Part shown: in pieces, positions 24,380 through 36,504 of the stretch
Position numbering within the stretch: the first letter of the stretch is position 1
Layout: each line of letters begins with the position of its first letter
Source: Citrobacter sp.
GTDB taxonomy: Bacteria; Pseudomonadota; Gammaproteobacteria; Enterobacterales; Enterobacteriaceae
Reading direction: 5' to 3'
DNA length: 64,000 nt
Assembly (NCBI GenBank): GCA_019415335.1
Contig: DXKH01000015.1
Span: forward strand, 62,001 to 126,000
Made by a program: the position numbers and the translations under genes
The notes under the pieces: generated by a model
The model's database searches: none
The model's input: the letters and a program-made list of their open reading frames with translations, nothing else
Told to the model about the DNA's origin: nothing

Positions 24380-25822
24380 TTACTCGACGGTCAGAATACG
24401 CGTGGTGTTGGTCGAACCGATGGTGCTCATCACGTCGCCTTGCGTCACGATCACCAGATCGCCGGACACCAGGTAACCTTTGTCACGCAGCAGATTCACC
24501 GCTTCGCTTGCCGCGACTACGCCTTCCGCCGCGCTGTCGAAATGCACCGGCGTGACGCCACGGTACAGCGACGTCAGGTTCAGCGTCCGCTCATGACGGG
24601 ACATGGCGAAAATCGGCAACCCGGAACTGATGCGAGAGGTCATCAGCGCGGTACGACCGGATTCCGTCATGGTAATGATCGCGGTCACCCCTTTCAGGTG
24701 GTTTGCTGCGTACATGGCGGACATCGCAATCGCTTCTTCAACATTGTCGAACTGTACGTCCAGACGATGTTTAGAGACGTTGATGCTTGGGATTTTTTCT
24801 GCCCCCAGGCAGACGCGCGCCATCGCCGCGACGGTTTCCGCCGGGTACTGGCCTGCCGCCGTTTCGGCTGACAGCATGACCGCATCGGTACCGTCCAGCA
24901 CGGCGTTCGCGACGTCCATCACTTCTGCACGGGTTGGCATTGGGTTGGTGATCATCGACTCCATCATCTGGGTCGCAGTAATCACCGCACGGTTCAACTT
25001 ACGTGCACGACGAATCAACGTCTTCTGGATGCCGACCAGTTCCGGATCGCCAATCTCAACGCCGAGGTCGCCACGAGCAACCATCACCACGTCGGAAGCC
25101 AGAATGATGTCATCCATCGCATTCTGATCGCAAACCGCTTCGGCACGCTCAACTTTGGCCACAATTTTGGCATCGCAGCCCGCATCACGCGCCAGGCGGC
25201 GAGCGTAGTTCAGATCTTCGCCGCAGCGCGGGAAGGAGACCGCCAGATAGTCAACGCCAATCTGAGCGGCGGTCACGATATCGGCTTTGTCTTTTTCGGT
25301 CAGGGCTTCAGCGGAGAGACCGCCACCCAGTTTGTTGATGCCTTTGTTGTTGGAGAGCGGGCCGCCCACGGTCACTTCCGTGAACACTTTCATACCCTGA
25401 ACTTCCAGCACTTTTAACTGCACGCGGCCATCGTCGAGCAGCAGAATGTCGCCAGGTACCACGTCTGCCGGCAGACCTTTGTAGTCAATGCCGACTTTTT
25501 CTTTGTCGCCTTCACCTTTACCGAGGTTGGCATCCAGGAGAAATTTGTCACCGATGTTGAGGAATACTTTGCCTTCTTTAAAGGTCGAGACGCGAATTTT
25601 TGGCCCCTGGAGGTCACCCAGAATGCCCACGTGGCGTCCCAATCTGGCAGCGATCTCACGAACTTTATCCGCGCGCATTTTATGATCTTCTGGCGAACCG
25701 TGAGAGAAATTCATTCGCACGACGTTAGCGCCAGCGGCGATAATCTTCTCAAGATTGTTATCGCGGTCGGTAGCCGGGCCTAAAGTCGTAACGATTTTGG
25801 TTCTGCGAAGCCTTCTGGACAT
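24380..25822 (-). CDS. pykA: Pyruvate kinase II
   Basis: A 480-residue glycolytic enzyme making pyruvate and ATP from PEP. The start [19 protein letters not shown] at 25822 fits E. coli PykA; upstream in-frame codons are leader. The active-site signature ([15 protein letters not shown] near residue 225) and [12 protein letters not shown] near 255 are intact. It is type II, lacking the PykF residues for fructose-1,6-bisphosphate control as far as can be judged by eye. Confidence 0.96.
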   Translation of the reverse strand: MSRRLRRTKIVTTLGPATDRDNNLEKIIAAGANVVRMNFSHGSPEDHKMRADKVREIAARLGRHVGILGDLQGPKIRVSTFKEGKVFLNIGDKFLLDANLGKGEGDKEKVGIDYKGLPADVVPGDILLLDDGRVQLKVLEVQGMKVFTEVTVGGPLSNNKGINKLGGGLSAEALTEKDKADIVTAAQIGVDYLAVSFPRCGEDLNYARRLARDAGCDAKIVAKVERAEAVCDQNAMDDIILASDVVMVARGDLGVEIGDPELVGIQKTLIRRARKLNRAVITATQMMESMITNPMPTRAEVMDVANAVLDGTDAVMLSAETAAGQYPAETVAAMARVCLGAEKIPSINVSKHRLDVQFDNVEEAIAMSAMYAANHLKGVTAIITMTESGRTALMTSRISSGLPIFAMSRHERTLNLTSLYRGVTPVHFDSAAEGVVAASEAVNLLRDKGYLVSGDLVIVTQGDVMSTIGSTNTTRILTVE

Positions 25823-25896
25823 GTAATACTCCGTTGACTGAAACAACTAGGTGTTGCGTGAAAATTGATCCGGCAGTTCTGAAAACCCTTACACCC

Positions 25897-26014
25897 GTCA
25901 TACTTCAGGTTGCCTGTGCGTTGGCCTCCTTGCTCACCCCAGTCACTGACTTCAGCAAGCTCTTGAGGATTCGCTGCGTTGCCGCCTTTACGCAACTCGA
26001 ATTACTTAGGGTCT
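25897..26014. repeat. ERIC (IRU) repeat between hexR and pykA
   Basis: The segment contains GCTCACCCCAGTCACT and AAGCTCTTGAGGATTCGC, close matches to the two conserved arms used for ERIC typing, and ends in the inverted CTTCAGGTTGC / GCAACTCGAA pair. It is about 118 bp and sits in the leader side of pykA. Confidence 0.85.
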
Positions 26015-26070
26015 ACATAGCATAGCGAACAAAACCGGATGACGAATTTAAGTCGTACTTATTATTGCTA

Positions 26071-26940
26071 TTAGCGGTCATTACTCTTGATGAGCAGTTC
26101 TTTATCAAAACGCGATTCCTTGAGCGCTTCTTTGACACGCTTCAAGTTATCTCTGAATTTTGCCCCACGGCGCAAAGTAAATCCCGTAGCCAGCACATCT
26201 ATCACGGTCAACTGCGCAAGTCGAGAGACCATGGGCATATAAATGTCAGTATCTTCCGGCACATCGAGCGTAATTGCCAGCGTGGCTTCACGCGCCAGTG
26301 GCGTATCGGCGGAGGTTAATGCGATCACCATGGCATCGTTTTCACGCGCAAGCTGCGCCAGTTCGACCAGACTTTTGGTGCGACCAGTATGCGAAATCAG
26401 CACCACCACGTCATCGTCACTACAATTCATACAGCTCATCCGTTGCAAAACGACGTCGTCGGAGTAGACAACCGGGACGTTGAAACGGAAAAACTTGTTC
26501 ATGGCGTCATGGGCGACGGCGGCGGACGAGCCCAGGCCAAAGAACGCGATTTTCTTGGCTTGCGTCAGTAGATCCACCGCGCGGTTGATCGCCGATTTGT
26601 CCAGCGACTGGCGAACGTGGTCAAGACTGGCCATCGCGGATTCGAAAATCTTGCCCGTATAGGACTCGACGCTGTCATCTTCATCCACATTACGATTAAC
26701 ATAAGGGGTACCATTTGCCAGACTTTGTGCCAGATGCAGTTTAAAATCAGGGAAGCCACGGGTTTCCATGCTGCGACAAAAGCGATTCACCGTCGGCTCG
26801 CTGACACTGGCTTCCTGCGCAAGCGTGGCGATACTGCAATGGATGGTCCGTTCGGGCGAGGCAATGATGACGTCGGCGACTTTGCGTTCAGATTTGCTCA
26901 AATGTTCCAGTTGAGACTGGATTTTTTCCAGCATATTCAT
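26071..26940 (-). CDS. hexR: RpiR-family regulator HexR
   Basis: A 289-residue repressor of zwf and edd-eda that responds to 2-keto-3-deoxy-6-phosphogluconate. An N-terminal HTH of the RpiR type (ATLAQEASVSEPTVNRFCRSM, about residues 38-58) is followed by a SIS sugar-phosphate domain (about 120-260, with GLGSSAAVAHDA). It is divergent from zwf across a 330-bp control region containing a HexR box. Confidence 0.96.
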   Translation of the reverse strand: MNMLEKIQSQLEHLSKSERKVADVIIASPERTIHCSIATLAQEASVSEPTVNRFCRSMETRGFPDFKLHLAQSLANGTPYVNRNVDEDDSVESYTGKIFESAMASLDHVRQSLDKSAINRAVDLLTQAKKIAFFGLGSSAAVAHDAMNKFFRFNVPVVYSDDVVLQRMSCMNCSDDDVVVLISHTGRTKSLVELAQLARENDAMVIALTSADTPLAREATLAITLDVPEDTDIYMPMVSRLAQLTVIDVLATGFTLRRGAKFRDNLKRVKEALKESRFDKELLIKSNDR

Positions 26941-27270
26941 GATGTAGACTCAAGGAAATAACGATTTCAGTGATACAAGAAATCGAGAGGCAATTTTGGT
27001 AGATAGTACCCCTGCTAATCTGAGAAGGGGGCAAAATGGTCAGAAGAGTTGTAGTTTTTTTTCATTACATGATCAGCATCGTGTTTTGACTCAACGCTAT
27101 GTGTCGCACACTGACGACGATTTTGACCATTTTGCGCCGTTAAGCGCCAACCGCACGGCGGGTTAAGCGTTTACGGTTTCCGGAATCACGTAAAAGCAGT
27201 ACAGTGCACTGTAATAAAATTACAAGTAATGCCTGGCAAAGTACCAGGATAGCTAACTAAGGAGAATGAC
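26941..27270 (+). other. hexR-zwf divergent control region
   Basis: This 330-bp interval has no gene. It holds the HexR box at 27210-27224 next to zwf. A looser TGTAGT...ATTACA pair near 27048-27066 has a wider spacing than the HexR consensus and is not called. In E. coli zwf also responds to SoxS/MarA here; no site is claimed. Confidence 0.7.
27210..27224. promoter_or_regulatory. HexR operator upstream of zwf
   Basis: TGTAATAAAATTACA is a near-perfect palindrome matching the HexR consensus TGTARTTWAAYTACA and lies about 46 bp before the zwf start codon. Confidence 0.88.
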
Positions 27271-28746
27271 ATGGCGGTAACGCAAACAGCCCAGGCATGT
27301 GACCTGGTCATTTTCGGCGCGAAAGGCGACCTTGCGCGTCGTAAATTGCTGCCTTCCCTGTATCAACTGGAAAAAGCCGGTCAGCTCAACCCGGATACCC
27401 GCATTATCGGGGTAGGCCGTGCCGACTGGGACAAAGATGCCTATACGAAGGTGGTGCGCGAAGCACTCGAAACCTTCATGAAAGAGAAAATTGATGAAGG
27501 ATTGTGGGACACCCTGAGCGCTCGCCTGGATTTCTGCAACCTGGATGTGAACGACACCGCGGCATTTACCCGTCTGGGAAAGATGCTCGATCAGAAAAAC
27601 CGCACCACGATCAACTACTTTGCCATGCCGCCAAGCACCTTTGGCGCAATCTGTAAGGGGCTGGGCGAAGCGAAACTGAATGCCAAACCGGCGCGCGTAG
27701 TGATGGAAAAACCGTTGGGCACCTCACTGGCGACCTCCCGCGAGATCAACGATCAGGTCGGTGAGTATTTTGAAGAGTGCCAGGTTTACCGCATCGACCA
27801 CTATCTGGGGAAAGAGACGGTTCTGAATCTGCTGGCGCTGCGCTTTGCCAACTCCCTGTTTGTGAATAACTGGGATAACCGCACGATCGATCATGTGGAA
27901 ATCACCGTAGCAGAAGAGGTGGGTATTGAAGGGCGCTGGGGCTATTTCGATCAGGCCGGCCAGATGCGCGACATGATCCAGAACCACCTGCTGCAAATTC
28001 TGTGCATGATTGCGATGTCGCCGCCGTCGGACCTGACCGCTGACGCTATTCGTGATGAAAAAGTGAAGGTGCTGAAGTCGCTGCGCCGTATCGATCGCTC
28101 AAATGTGCGTGAAAAAACCGTTCGCGGTCAGTACACCACCGGCTTCGCTCAGGGCAAAAAAGTCCCTGGCTATCTGGAAGAAGAGGGCGCGAACAAGAGC
28201 AGTAACACCGAAACGTTTGTGGCGATCCGCGTGGATATTGATAACTGGCGCTGGGCGGGCGTGCCGTTCTACCTGCGTACCGGTAAGCGTCTGCCGACGA
28301 AATGCTCTGAGGTTGTGGTTTACTTCAAAACCCCTGAGCTGAACCTGTTCAAAGAGTCCTGGCAGGATCTGCCGCAGAACAAGCTGACCATTCGTCTGCA
28401 GCCGGATGAAGGCGTGGATATCCAGGTCCTGAACAAAGTCCCGGGTCTCGATCACAAGCACAACCTGCAAATTACCAAGCTGGATCTGAGCTACTCCGAA
28501 ACCTTCAATCAAACGCACCTGGCGGATGCTTACGAGCGCCTGCTGCTGGAAACCATGCGCGGTATTCAGGCGCTGTTTGTGCGTCGTGATGAAGTGGAAG
28601 AGGCGTGGAAATGGGTCGACTCCATTACCGAAGCGTGGGCGATGGACAATGATGCGCCGAAACCGTATCAGGCTGGGACCTGGGGACCGGTTGCCTCCGT
28701 GGCGATGATTACCCGTGATGGTCGTTCCTGGAACGAATTCGAGTAA
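27271..28746 (+). CDS. zwf: Glucose-6-phosphate 1-dehydrogenase
   Basis: A 491-residue NADP-dependent enzyme opening the pentose phosphate and Entner-Doudoroff pathways. The nucleotide-binding motif [16 protein letters not shown] is near residue 16 and the active-site peptide RIDHYLGKE near residue 178. A good SD (AAGGAG) precedes the ATG. The gene has its own terminator before edd. Confidence 0.98.
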   Translation: MAVTQTAQACDLVIFGAKGDLARRKLLPSLYQLEKAGQLNPDTRIIGVGRADWDKDAYTKVVREALETFMKEKIDEGLWDTLSARLDFCNLDVNDTAAFTRLGKMLDQKNRTTINYFAMPPSTFGAICKGLGEAKLNAKPARVVMEKPLGTSLATSREINDQVGEYFEECQVYRIDHYLGKETVLNLLALRFANSLFVNNWDNRTIDHVEITVAEEVGIEGRWGYFDQAGQMRDMIQNHLLQILCMIAMSPPSDLTADAIRDEKVKVLKSLRRIDRSNVREKTVRGQYTTGFAQGKKVPGYLEEEGANKSSNTETFVAIRVDIDNWRWAGVPFYLRTGKRLPTKCSEVVVYFKTPELNLFKESWQDLPQNKLTIRLQPDEGVDIQVLNKVPGLDHKHNLQITKLDLSYSETFNQTHLADAYERLLLETMRGIQALFVRRDEVEEAWKWVDSITEAWAMDNDAPKPYQAGTWGPVASVAMITRDGRSWNEFE

Positions 28747-28823
28747 AAAAGCGTCTAACCCTTCCGTGTTATTTTACCGGTAACATGATCTAACACAGAT
28801 TGTTGAACAATTTTTGCACTTTT

Positions 28824-28858
28824 AAGCCTCGTGTGGATTCACCCACGAGGCTTTTTTT
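28824..28858 (+). terminator. Terminator after zwf
   Basis: AAGCCTCGTG pairs with CACGAGGCTT and is followed by a T-tract. Confidence 0.92.
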
Positions 28859-28980
28859 ATTACACTGCCTGAAACGATTTTGCCCCTGAGCTCCGGCGAA
28901 CAAGCGTTTCCTGTGTTTATAATCATAGTAAATGAACTTGCCAAACCTACAGCTCTGACAGATAAATTTCAGGAGCCTCT

Positions 28981-30792
28981 ATGAATCCTAATTTGTTACG
29001 CGTAACACAACGTATTGTTGAACGTTCCCGTGAGACCCGTTCTGCCTATCTCTCTCGTATAGAACAGGCTAAATCCTCGACCGTTCACCGTTCGCAACTG
29101 GCATGCGGCAATCTGGCGCACGGATTCGCGGCCTGCCAGCCAGACGATAAAGCCTCTTTGAAAAGCATGTTGCGTAACAATATCGCGATCATCACCTCCT
29201 ATAACGACATGCTCTCCGCCCATCAACCTTACGAACATTACCCGGATATCATTCGCAAAGCGCTGCATCAGGCGAACGCAGTCGGGCAGGTTGCGGGCGG
29301 CGTTCCGGCAATGTGCGACGGCGTGACGCAAGGTCAGGACGGTATGGAGCTTTCACTGCTGAGCCGCGAAGTGATTGCGATGTCCGCCGCGGTGGGACTC
29401 TCCCACAACATGTTCGATGGTGCGCTGTTCCTCGGCGTCTGTGACAAAATCGTTCCGGGGCTGGCGATGGCGGCGCTGTCATTCGGTCATCTGCCTTCCA
29501 TTTTCGTGCCGTCAGGCCCGATGGCGAGCGGTCTGGCGAACAAAGAGAAAGTTCGTATTCGTCAGCTGTATGCCGAAGGTAAAGTTGATCGCATGGCGCT
29601 GCTGGAATCCGAAGCGGCCTCCTATCATGCGCCGGGCACCTGTACGTTCTACGGTACCGCGAACACCAACCAGATGGTGGTGGAGTTCATGGGGATGCAA
29701 CTGCCGGGCTCTTCGTTTGTTCACCCGGATGCTCCGCTGCGTGAAGCGCTGACGGCGGCGGCAGCGCGCCAGGTAACGCGTCTGACCGGTAACGGTAACG
29801 AATGGATGCCGATCGGCAAAATGATTGATGAGAAAGTGGTGGTGAACGGGATTGTCGCGCTGCTGGCGACCGGCGGTTCAACGAACCACACCATGCATCT
29901 GGTGGCGATGGCCCGCGCTGCGGGTATCCAGATTAACTGGGATGACTTCTCTGACCTCTCCGACATCGTGCCGCTGATGGCGCGTCTCTATCCAAACGGC
30001 CCGGCGGATATTAACCACTTCCAGGCTGCGGGCGGCGTCCCGGTCCTGATGCGCGAACTGTTGAACGCGGGTCTGCTGCATGAAGACGTCAACACCGTGG
30101 CCGGTTTTGGCCTTAAGCGCTACACCATGGAGCCGTGGCTGAACAATGGCGAACTCGACTGGCGTGAAGGCGCGACCAAATCGCTGGACAGCAATGTGAT
30201 TGCCTCCTTTGACCAGCCGTTCTCTCACCATGGCGGTACTAAAGTGCTGAGTGGTAACCTTGGCCGCGCGGTCATGAAAACGTCCGCCGTACCGGTCGAG
30301 AACCAGGTGATTGAAGCGCCAGCCGTTGTTTTTGAAAGTCAGCATGATGTCCTGCCAGCCTTTGAAGCGGGTCTGCTGGACCGTGACTGCGTGGTGGTTG
30401 TGCGTCATCAGGGGCCAAAAGCGAACGGAATGCCAGAATTACATAAACTCATGCCGCCACTTGGTGTATTATTGGACCGTCGTTTCAAAATTGCGTTGGT
30501 TACTGATGGTCGACTTTCCGGTGCGTCCGGTAAAGTGCCTTCAGCCATCCATGTAACCCCGGAGGCCTATGATGGCGGACTGCTGGCAAAAGTACGCGAT
30601 GGCGACATTATTCGGGTGAACGGACAGACAGGTGAATTGACGCTGCTGGTTGATGAGGCGGAGCTTGCCGCTCGCCAGCCGCATATCCCGGATCTGAGCG
30701 CATCGCGCATCGGTACGGGGCGTGAAATGTTCAGCGCGCTGCGTGAACAGTTGTCTGGCGCAGAACAGGGCGCAACCTGTATTCATTTTTAA
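28981..30792 (+). CDS. edd: Phosphogluconate dehydratase
   Basis: A 603-residue IlvD/Edd-family iron-sulfur enzyme converting 6-phosphogluconate to KDPG. Cluster-binding Cys residues lie in [11 protein letters not shown] (near 105) and GVCDKIVPG (near 155); the C-terminal [12 protein letters not shown] motif is typical. The SD AGGAG is well placed. eda follows 35 bp downstream and the pair forms the Entner-Doudoroff operon. Confidence 0.98.
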   Translation: MNPNLLRVTQRIVERSRETRSAYLSRIEQAKSSTVHRSQLACGNLAHGFAACQPDDKASLKSMLRNNIAIITSYNDMLSAHQPYEHYPDIIRKALHQANAVGQVAGGVPAMCDGVTQGQDGMELSLLSREVIAMSAAVGLSHNMFDGALFLGVCDKIVPGLAMAALSFGHLPSIFVPSGPMASGLANKEKVRIRQLYAEGKVDRMALLESEAASYHAPGTCTFYGTANTNQMVVEFMGMQLPGSSFVHPDAPLREALTAAAARQVTRLTGNGNEWMPIGKMIDEKVVVNGIVALLATGGSTNHTMHLVAMARAAGIQINWDDFSDLSDIVPLMARLYPNGPADINHFQAAGGVPVLMRELLNAGLLHEDVNTVAGFGLKRYTMEPWLNNGELDWREGATKSLDSNVIASFDQPFSHHGGTKVLSGNLGRAVMKTSAVPVENQVIEAPAVVFESQHDVLPAFEAGLLDRDCVVVVRHQGPKANGMPELHKLMPPLGVLLDRRFKIALVTDGRLSGASGKVPSAIHVTPEAYDGGLLAKVRDGDIIRVNGQTGELTLLVDEAELAARQPHIPDLSASRIGTGREMFSALREQLSGAEQGATCIHF

Positions 30793-30827
30793 GGCATATT
30801 TTGTAATCAGGCGAGAGAAAAACTCTG

Positions 30828-31469
30828 ATGAAAAACTGGAAAACAAGTGCAGAAGCAATCCTGACCACCGGCCCGGTTGTCCCGGTGATCGTAGTGAATA
30901 AACTGGAACACGCTGTGCCGATGGCAAAAGCGCTGGTTGCGGGTGGGGTGCGCGTACTGGAAGTGACGTTACGTACCGCCTGCGCGATGGATGCTATCCG
31001 TGCTATCGCCAAAGAAGTGCCGGAAGCCATTGTGGGTGCGGGTACGGTGCTGAATCCGCAGCAACTGGCCGAGGTCACTGCTGCCGGTGCGCAGTTCGCT
31101 ATCAGCCCGGGTCTGACTGAGCCACTGCTGAAAGCGGCAACCGAAGGCACGATCCCGCTGATCCCGGGCATCAGTACCGTTTCTGAACTGATGCTGGGTA
31201 TGGACTACGGTCTGAAAGAGTTCAAATTCTTCCCGGCAGAAGCGAATGGCGGCACCAAAGCGCTGCAGGCCATTGCCGGTCCGTTCTCTCAGGTGCGTTT
31301 CTGCCCGACTGGCGGCATCTCTCCGGCTAACTACCGCGATTACCTGGCACTGAAAAGCGTACTGTGCATCGGCGGTTCCTGGCTGGTGCCGAATGACGCG
31401 CTGGAAGCCGGTGACTACGATCGCATCACCAAACTGGCGCGTGAAGCGGTTGAAGGCGCGAAGCAGTAA
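30828..31469 (+). CDS. eda: KDPG/KHG aldolase
   Basis: A 213-residue class I aldolase splitting KDPG to pyruvate and glyceraldehyde-3-phosphate. The Schiff-base Lys is in [12 protein letters not shown] (near residue 133) and the general-base Glu in LEVTLRT (near 45). The same enzyme serves hexuronate and pectin breakdown, so it links to the products of the rhiTN pathway elsewhere in the window. Confidence 0.98.
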   Translation: MKNWKTSAEAILTTGPVVPVIVVNKLEHAVPMAKALVAGGVRVLEVTLRTACAMDAIRAIAKEVPEAIVGAGTVLNPQQLAEVTAAGAQFAISPGLTEPLLKAATEGTIPLIPGISTVSELMLGMDYGLKEFKFFPAEANGGTKALQAIAGPFSQVRFCPTGGISPANYRDYLALKSVLCIGGSWLVPNDALEAGDYDRITKLAREAVEGAKQ

Positions 31470-31488
31470 GCTACCAATGTGTAAACCG

Positions 31489-31564
31489 TAGGCCCGATAA
31501 GACGCCTTAGCGTCGCCATCGGGCTTTGCCGGATGGTGGCACGACTGCCTTATCCGGCCTACGG
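31489..31564. repeat. REP-type palindromic repeat
   Basis: GTAGGCCCGATAAGACG...CATCGGGC and GCCGGATGG...CCTTATCCGGCCTACGGC make an inverted REP pair in the convergent gap between eda and purT. Confidence 0.9.
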
Positions 31565-31574
31565 CTGCTGTTGT

Positions 31575-32753
31575 TTACCCTGTCACTTTCACCTGTGCGG
31601 CGGCGTTCTTCGCGCGTTCAATCGCTTCATCTACGTTGCCAGCCGTTGCCAGCGCCACGCCCAGGCGACGGGTCCCATCGATTTCAGGCTTACCGAAGAA
31701 ACGGACCTGCAAACCGGCGCCGACGGCAGCCTGAACATTGCCAAACGTCACGTCCTGACTGGTCAGTTGCGGTAAAATCACGGCAGAGGCTGCCGGGCCA
31801 TACTGACGAATCGCGCCCACGGGCAGGCCGAGAAAAGCGCGCACGTGCAGGGCAAACTCCGACAGATCCTGAGAGATTAGTGTCACCATGCCGGTATCGT
31901 GTGGGCGAGGGGAGACCTCGCTGAAGATGACCTCATCCCCGCAGACAAACAGCTCTACGCCAAACAGACCGTGCCCCCCCAGGGCTAACACCACTTTACG
32001 GGCAATGTCCTGAGCGCGTTCCAGCGCCAGCGCGCTCATCTGCTGCGGCTGCCAGGATTCACGATAATCACCATCTTCCTGACGATGACCCACCGGGGCA
32101 CAGAAATGAACGCCATCGACAGCGCTGACGGTGAGCAAGGTGATTTCAAAATCAAACTTCACAACCCCTTCGACGATGACCCGACCGGCACCCGCGCGAC
32201 CGCCCTGTTGGGCATAGTCCCAGGCTTGCGCCAGCTGCGCTTCAGTACGAATAAAGCTTTGCCCTTTCCCGGAAGAACTCATCACCGGTTTGACAATGCA
32301 GGGATAACCGATTTCAGCCACGGCGGCGCGGAAAGTGGCTTCACTGTCGGCAAAACGGAAGGTCGAGGTAGGCAGCGCCAGCTCTTCTGCTGCCAGACGG
32401 CGGATACCTTCACGGTTCATCGTCAGCTTCGTCGCGCGTGCGCAGGGCACGACGTTCAGCCCTTCTTGTTCCAGCGTCACCAGCATATCTGTGGCGATGG
32501 CTTCAATTTCCGGCACGATATAGTGCGGTTTTTCCATCTCTACTACGCGGCGAAGCGCGTCGCCATCCAGCATATTAATGACATGAGAACGATGTGCGAC
32601 ATGCATGGCCGGTGCGTCGGCATACCGGTCCACCGCGATCACTTCCACGCCGAGACGCTGGCACTCGATGGCCACTTCTTTACCCAGTTCACCAGAACCC
32701 AATAACATCACCCGAGTTGCTGCCGGACGCAGCGCTGTGCCTAATAACGTCAT
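31575..32753 (-). CDS. purT: Formate-dependent phosphoribosylglycinamide formyltransferase
   Basis: A 392-residue ATP-grasp enzyme making formyl-GAR from GAR, formate and ATP. The N-terminal Rossmann-like domain ([21 protein letters not shown], about 15-35) and the ATP-grasp core ([16 protein letters not shown] near 160) are clear. Its promoter region contains a PurR box. Monocistronic. Confidence 0.97.
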   Translation of the reverse strand: MTLLGTALRPAATRVMLLGSGELGKEVAIECQRLGVEVIAVDRYADAPAMHVAHRSHVINMLDGDALRRVVEMEKPHYIVPEIEAIATDMLVTLEQEGLNVVPCARATKLTMNREGIRRLAAEELALPTSTFRFADSEATFRAAVAEIGYPCIVKPVMSSSGKGQSFIRTEAQLAQAWDYAQQGGRAGAGRVIVEGVVKFDFEITLLTVSAVDGVHFCAPVGHRQEDGDYRESWQPQQMSALALERAQDIARKVVLALGGHGLFGVELFVCGDEVIFSEVSPRPHDTGMVTLISQDLSEFALHVRAFLGLPVGAIRQYGPAASAVILPQLTSQDVTFGNVQAAVGAGLQVRFFGKPEIDGTRRLGVALATAGNVDEAIERAKNAAAQVKVTG

Positions 32754-32788
32754 GAATATATCCCCCTACAAATTTGGCCGAAGTATAT

Positions 32789-32804
32789 ACGAAAACGTTT
32801 GCGT
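32789..32804. promoter_or_regulatory. PurR operator of purT
   Basis: ACGAAAACGTTTGCGT, read on the minus strand as ACGCAAACGTTTTCGT, matches the PurR consensus ACGCAAACGTTTNCGT at every defined position. It is 36-51 bp upstream of the purT start. Confidence 0.92.
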
Positions 32805-32846
32805 CTGTCTTTATTGCCAGGTTGATTTCAGCGATGAAATAGAATA

Positions 32847-32866
32847 TACTGTACATAAATACAGTA
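32847..32866. promoter_or_regulatory. LexA box of yebG
   Basis: TACTGTACATAAATACAGTA contains a consensus SOS box (CTG, ten bases, CAG) 20-38 bp before the yebG start. yebG is an established LexA-regulated gene in E. coli. Confidence 0.93.
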
Positions 32867-32884
32867 ATATTGAGAGGCTGCAAC

Positions 32885-33175
32885 ATGGCGGTTGAAGTTA
32901 AATACGTAGTCATTCGGGAAGGTGAGGAAAAAATGTCATTTACCAGCAAAAAGGAAGCCGATGCGTATGACAAGATGCTGGATACGGCGGATCTGCTCGA
33001 CACCTGGCTTGAACAGTCCCCGCTAGCGCTGGAAGACGAACAGCGTGAAGCGCTGTCGCTGTGGCTGGCAGAACAAAAAGAGGTGCTGAGTACCATCCTC
33101 AAAACCGGTAAGTTGCCTTCTCCGCAGGTGGTTGAGAATGACGCCTCTGCCGGGGACGATACCCAGGCGGCCTGA
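32885..33175 (+). CDS. yebG: DNA damage-inducible protein YebG
   Basis: A 96-residue protein starting MAVEVKYVVIREGEEKMSF, as in E. coli YebG. The function is unknown beyond SOS induction. The start at 32885 is preferred to the upstream codons on homology and on the SD GAGAGG. Divergent from purT. Confidence 0.94.
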   Translation: MAVEVKYVVIREGEEKMSFTSKKEADAYDKMLDTADLLDTWLEQSPLALEDEQREALSLWLAEQKEVLSTILKTGKLPSPQVVENDASAGDDTQAA

Positions 33176-33248
33176 ATCTGACTTGCGCTCCTGACGTTTT
33201 GTACCATGCTTTTTCCTGAATCAATGTGCTATCAGGTAAGGGAAAAGT

Positions 33249-33602
33249 ATGAAAAGAAAAGGTGCGTTAATCAGTCTGCTGTTGTTAAGCGTCAGTCTGT
33301 CGGTGTCTGCGGCAGAGACTGACAGCAAAACCGTCAAATTCCCGAATTGTGATGGTCTCGATGCGGCAGGTATTGCCGCCAGCGTGAAACGTGACTACCA
33401 GCAAAATCGCGTGGTGCGCTGGGCTGACGATCAAAAACGGGTAGGGCAAGTAGACCCGGTTGCCTGGGTCAATCCGAAAGAGATTACCGGGCAGGACGGG
33501 AAATGGACGGTGCCACTGACCGTGCGCGGGAAAAGTGCGGATATTCATTACCAGGTGAAGGTCGACTGCAAGGCCGGCACAGCGGAATATCGTTCGCAAT
33601 AG
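33249..33602 (+). CDS. yebF: Secreted protein YebF
   Basis: A 117-residue protein with a Sec signal peptide ([17 protein letters not shown], cleavage near residue 21). E. coli YebF is notable for reaching the growth medium through outer-membrane porins; it resembles a colicin immunity-type fold. Two Cys residues in the mature chain can form a disulfide. Confidence 0.93.
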   Translation: MKRKGALISLLLLSVSLSVSAAETDSKTVKFPNCDGLDAAGIAASVKRDYQQNRVVRWADDQKRVGQVDPVAWVNPKEITGQDGKWTVPLTVRGKSADIHYQVKVDCKAGTAEYRSQ

Positions 33603-33696
33603 CGCGAACATTTGCGCATCTTTAGCGCCGACAGACATTTCCTGACATCCCCTCGGGTACGCTTTGAAAATTCATTGTCAGTACTTGAGGGATAAA

Positions 33697-34356
33697 ATGG
33701 CTAACTGGCTTAATCAATTACACTCTCTTCTCGGGCAAAACGGATCGTCTTCATCTTCTTCGGGTGAACAGGGTCTGAGTAAGCTGCTGGTACCCGGCGC
33801 GCTGGGTGGTCTGGCAGGATTACTGGTCGCCAGCAAATCCTCCCGCAAACTGCTTAGCAAATACGGCACCAGTGCACTGTTGGTCGGTGGTGGCGCGGTG
33901 GCAGGAACCGTACTGTGGAACAAGTACAAGGATAAGGTCCGTGCGGCGCATCAGGATGAACCGCAGTTTGGCGCACAAAGCTCGCCGCTGGATGTGCGCA
34001 CCGAACGACTGATCCTGGCGCTGGTTTTCGCCGCGAAAAGTGACGGCCATATCGACGCCAAAGAGCGGGCGGCAATCGAACAGCAACTGTGTGAAGCGGG
34101 CGTTGAAGAGCAGGGGCGTGCGCTCATCGAGCAAGCGATTGAACAACCGCTGGATCCGCAGCGCCTGGCGCAGGGGATCCGCAACGAAGAAGAGGCGCTG
34201 GAGATCTATTTCCTTAGCTGCGCGGCTATTGATATCGACCACTTTATGGAGCGCAGTTACCTGAACGCGCTGGGTGATGCACTGAAGATCCCGCAGGATG
34301 TTCGTGACGGCATCGAAGAAGATCTGAAACAGCAAAAACAGGCGTTACCTGACTAA
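33697..34356 (+). CDS. yebE: Inner-membrane protein YebE (DUF533)
   Basis: A 219-residue protein, the E. coli length, with the start [15 protein letters not shown] membrane segment runs about residues 27-45 with a second one about 57-75 and the C-terminal domain is TerB-like (DUF533). E. coli yebE is a Cpx envelope-stress target; I could not confirm a CpxR site here. Confidence 0.93.
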   Translation: MANWLNQLHSLLGQNGSSSSSSGEQGLSKLLVPGALGGLAGLLVASKSSRKLLSKYGTSALLVGGGAVAGTVLWNKYKDKVRAAHQDEPQFGAQSSPLDVRTERLILALVFAAKSDGHIDAKERAAIEQQLCEAGVEEQGRALIEQAIEQPLDPQRLAQGIRNEEEALEIYFLSCAAIDIDHFMERSYLNALGDALKIPQDVRDGIEEDLKQQKQALPD

Positions 34357-34443
34357 CAGAACCCCTCCGGCAGCATGTTTCGCTTGCATCATTCGTCAGT
34401 TTTGCCACCCTTAGAGGGTGTATAAAGACGAAAGAACAACGAC

Positions 34444-36504
34444 ATGCTGCCAAAAGCCAATCGCATTCCCCACGCCATGACTCTCCATGGCGACACTCGC
34501 ATTGATCATTACTACTGGCTACGGGACGATACGCGTTCGCAGCCGGATGTGCTGGATTATCTGAAACAAGAAAACCGCTACGGACATCAGGTGATGTCTT
34601 CGCAGCAGGCGTTGCAGGATCGCGTGCTGAAAGAAATTATCGATCGCATTCCTCCCCGTGATACTTCAGCGCCATACGTGAAGAACGGTTATCGCTATCG
34701 CCATCTCTATGAACCCGGATGTGAGTACGCCATTTATCAACGCCAGTCGGCGCTGAGTGAGGAGTGGGATGACTGGGAAACGCTGCTCGACGGCAACAAA
34801 CGGGCGGCGCACAGTGAGTTCTACACTCTGGGCGGACTGGCGATAACGCCGGATAACACCATTATGGCGCTGGCGGAAGATTATCTTTCGCGCCGCCAGT
34901 ACGGGATCCGTTTTCGCAATCTGGAAAACGGCAACTGGTATCCGGAGATGCTGGATAATGTGGCTCCCGAATTTGTCTGGGCAAATGATTCCCTGACCTT
35001 TTACTACGTCCGTAAACATACCACGACGCTCTTACCTTACCAGGTCTGGCGTCATACCGTTGGCACGCCCTCAGCCGATGACGAGCTGATTTACGAAGAA
35101 AAAGACGACACTTTTTACGTCAGCCTGCATAAGACGACGTCGCAACATTACGTCGTCATTCATCTGGCGAGCGCGACAACCAGCGAGGTTTTGTTGCTGG
35201 ATGCCGAACTGGCCGATGCTGAACCGTTCATCTTTCTGCCGCGCCGCAAGGACCACGAATACAGCCTCGATCACTACCAGCATAAGTTTTACCTGCGCTC
35301 GAATCGCGAGGGTAAAAATTTTGGCCTCTATCGAACCCGTGTGCGTGATGAGAAACAGTGGGAAACGTTGATCCCGGCGCGTGAAGCCATCATGCTCGAA
35401 GGGTTTACCCTTTTCACCGACTGGCTGGTGGTAGAAGAGCGCCAGCGCGGCTTAACCAGTCTGCGGCAGATCAATCGTAAAACCCGTGAGGTCGTGGGGA
35501 TTGCCTTTGACGATCCGGCCTATGTCACCTGGCTTGCTTATAACCCGGAACCGGAAACTTCGCGCCTGCGCTATGGTTACTCCTCAATGACTACGCCGGA
35601 CACGCTGTTTGAACTGGACATGGACACCGGCGAGCGGCGGGTGATTAAACAGACGGAGGTGCCGGGATTTGACGCCGCCAACTATCGCAGTGAACACCTG
35701 TGGATCACCGCGCGTGATGGTGTCGAGGTGCCGGTCTCGCTGGTTTATCATCAGAAACATTTTCGCAAAGGGCAAAATCCATTACTGGTTTACGGTTACG
35801 GTTCCTACGGCGCCAGTATGGATGCCGATTTCAGTAGCAGTCGTTTAAGCCTGCTGGATCGTGGATTCGTCTATGCCATCGTTCACGTTCGTGGCGGCGG
35901 TGAACTGGGGCAGCAGTGGTATGAAGACGGTAAGTTCCTGAAAAAGCGCAATACCTTCAACGACTATCTCGATGCCTGCGATGCGCTAATCGCCCAGGGC
36001 TACGGCTCGCCCTCCCTGTGTTATGGCATGGGTGGAAGCGCGGGAGGAATGCTGATGGGCGTGGCAATTAACGAACGTCCCGACCGCTTTCATGGCGTGG
36101 TTGCCCAGGTGCCGTTTGTGGATGTGGTGACCACGATGCTGGATGAGTCGATCCCCCTGACGACCGGCGAGTTTGAGGAGTGGGGGAATCCGAAAGATCC
36201 GCAGTATTACGCCTACATGAAAAGCTACAGTCCGTACGATAATGTCAGGACGCAGGCCTACCCGCATCTGTTGGTCACCACCGGACTACATGATTCGCAG
36301 GTCCAGTACTGGGAACCGGCGAAATGGGTGGCGAAACTGCGCGAGTTAAAAACTGATGATCATCTGCTGTTACTGTGCACCGATATGGATTCCGGGCACG
36401 GCGGCAAATCAGGTCGTTATAAATCTTGGGAAGGAGTTGCACTGGAATTTGCCTTCCTGATTGGTCTGGCGCAGGGGACATTACCTGGCAACGGCACAGC
36501 TTAA
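34444..36504 (+). CDS. ptrB: Oligopeptidase B
   Basis: A 686-residue prolyl-oligopeptidase-family serine peptidase that cuts small peptides after Arg and Lys. The N-terminal beta-propeller precedes an alpha/beta hydrolase domain with the nucleophile in [12 protein letters not shown] (near residue 532) and the catalytic His in [12 protein letters not shown] (near 652). It converges on exoX with a 4-bp overlap of stop codons. Confidence 0.97.
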   Translation: MLPKANRIPHAMTLHGDTRIDHYYWLRDDTRSQPDVLDYLKQENRYGHQVMSSQQALQDRVLKEIIDRIPPRDTSAPYVKNGYRYRHLYEPGCEYAIYQRQSALSEEWDDWETLLDGNKRAAHSEFYTLGGLAITPDNTIMALAEDYLSRRQYGIRFRNLENGNWYPEMLDNVAPEFVWANDSLTFYYVRKHTTTLLPYQVWRHTVGTPSADDELIYEEKDDTFYVSLHKTTSQHYVVIHLASATTSEVLLLDAELADAEPFIFLPRRKDHEYSLDHYQHKFYLRSNREGKNFGLYRTRVRDEKQWETLIPAREAIMLEGFTLFTDWLVVEERQRGLTSLRQINRKTREVVGIAFDDPAYVTWLAYNPEPETSRLRYGYSSMTTPDTLFELDMDTGERRVIKQTEVPGFDAANYRSEHLWITARDGVEVPVSLVYHQKHFRKGQNPLLVYGYGSYGASMDADFSSSRLSLLDRGFVYAIVHVRGGGELGQQWYEDGKFLKKRNTFNDYLDACDALIAQGYGSPSLCYGMGGSAGGMLMGVAINERPDRFHGVVAQVPFVDVVTTMLDESIPLTTGEFEEWGNPKDPQYYAYMKSYSPYDNVRTQAYPHLLVTTGLHDSQVQYWEPAKWVAKLRELKTDDHLLLLCTDMDSGHGGKSGRYKSWEGVALEFAFLIGLAQGTLPGNGTA

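Noticed and set aside
31526..31924. 132-codon plus-strand frame opposite purT
   Set aside because: Antisense shadow of the purT coding sequence and a REP repeat, without its own signals.
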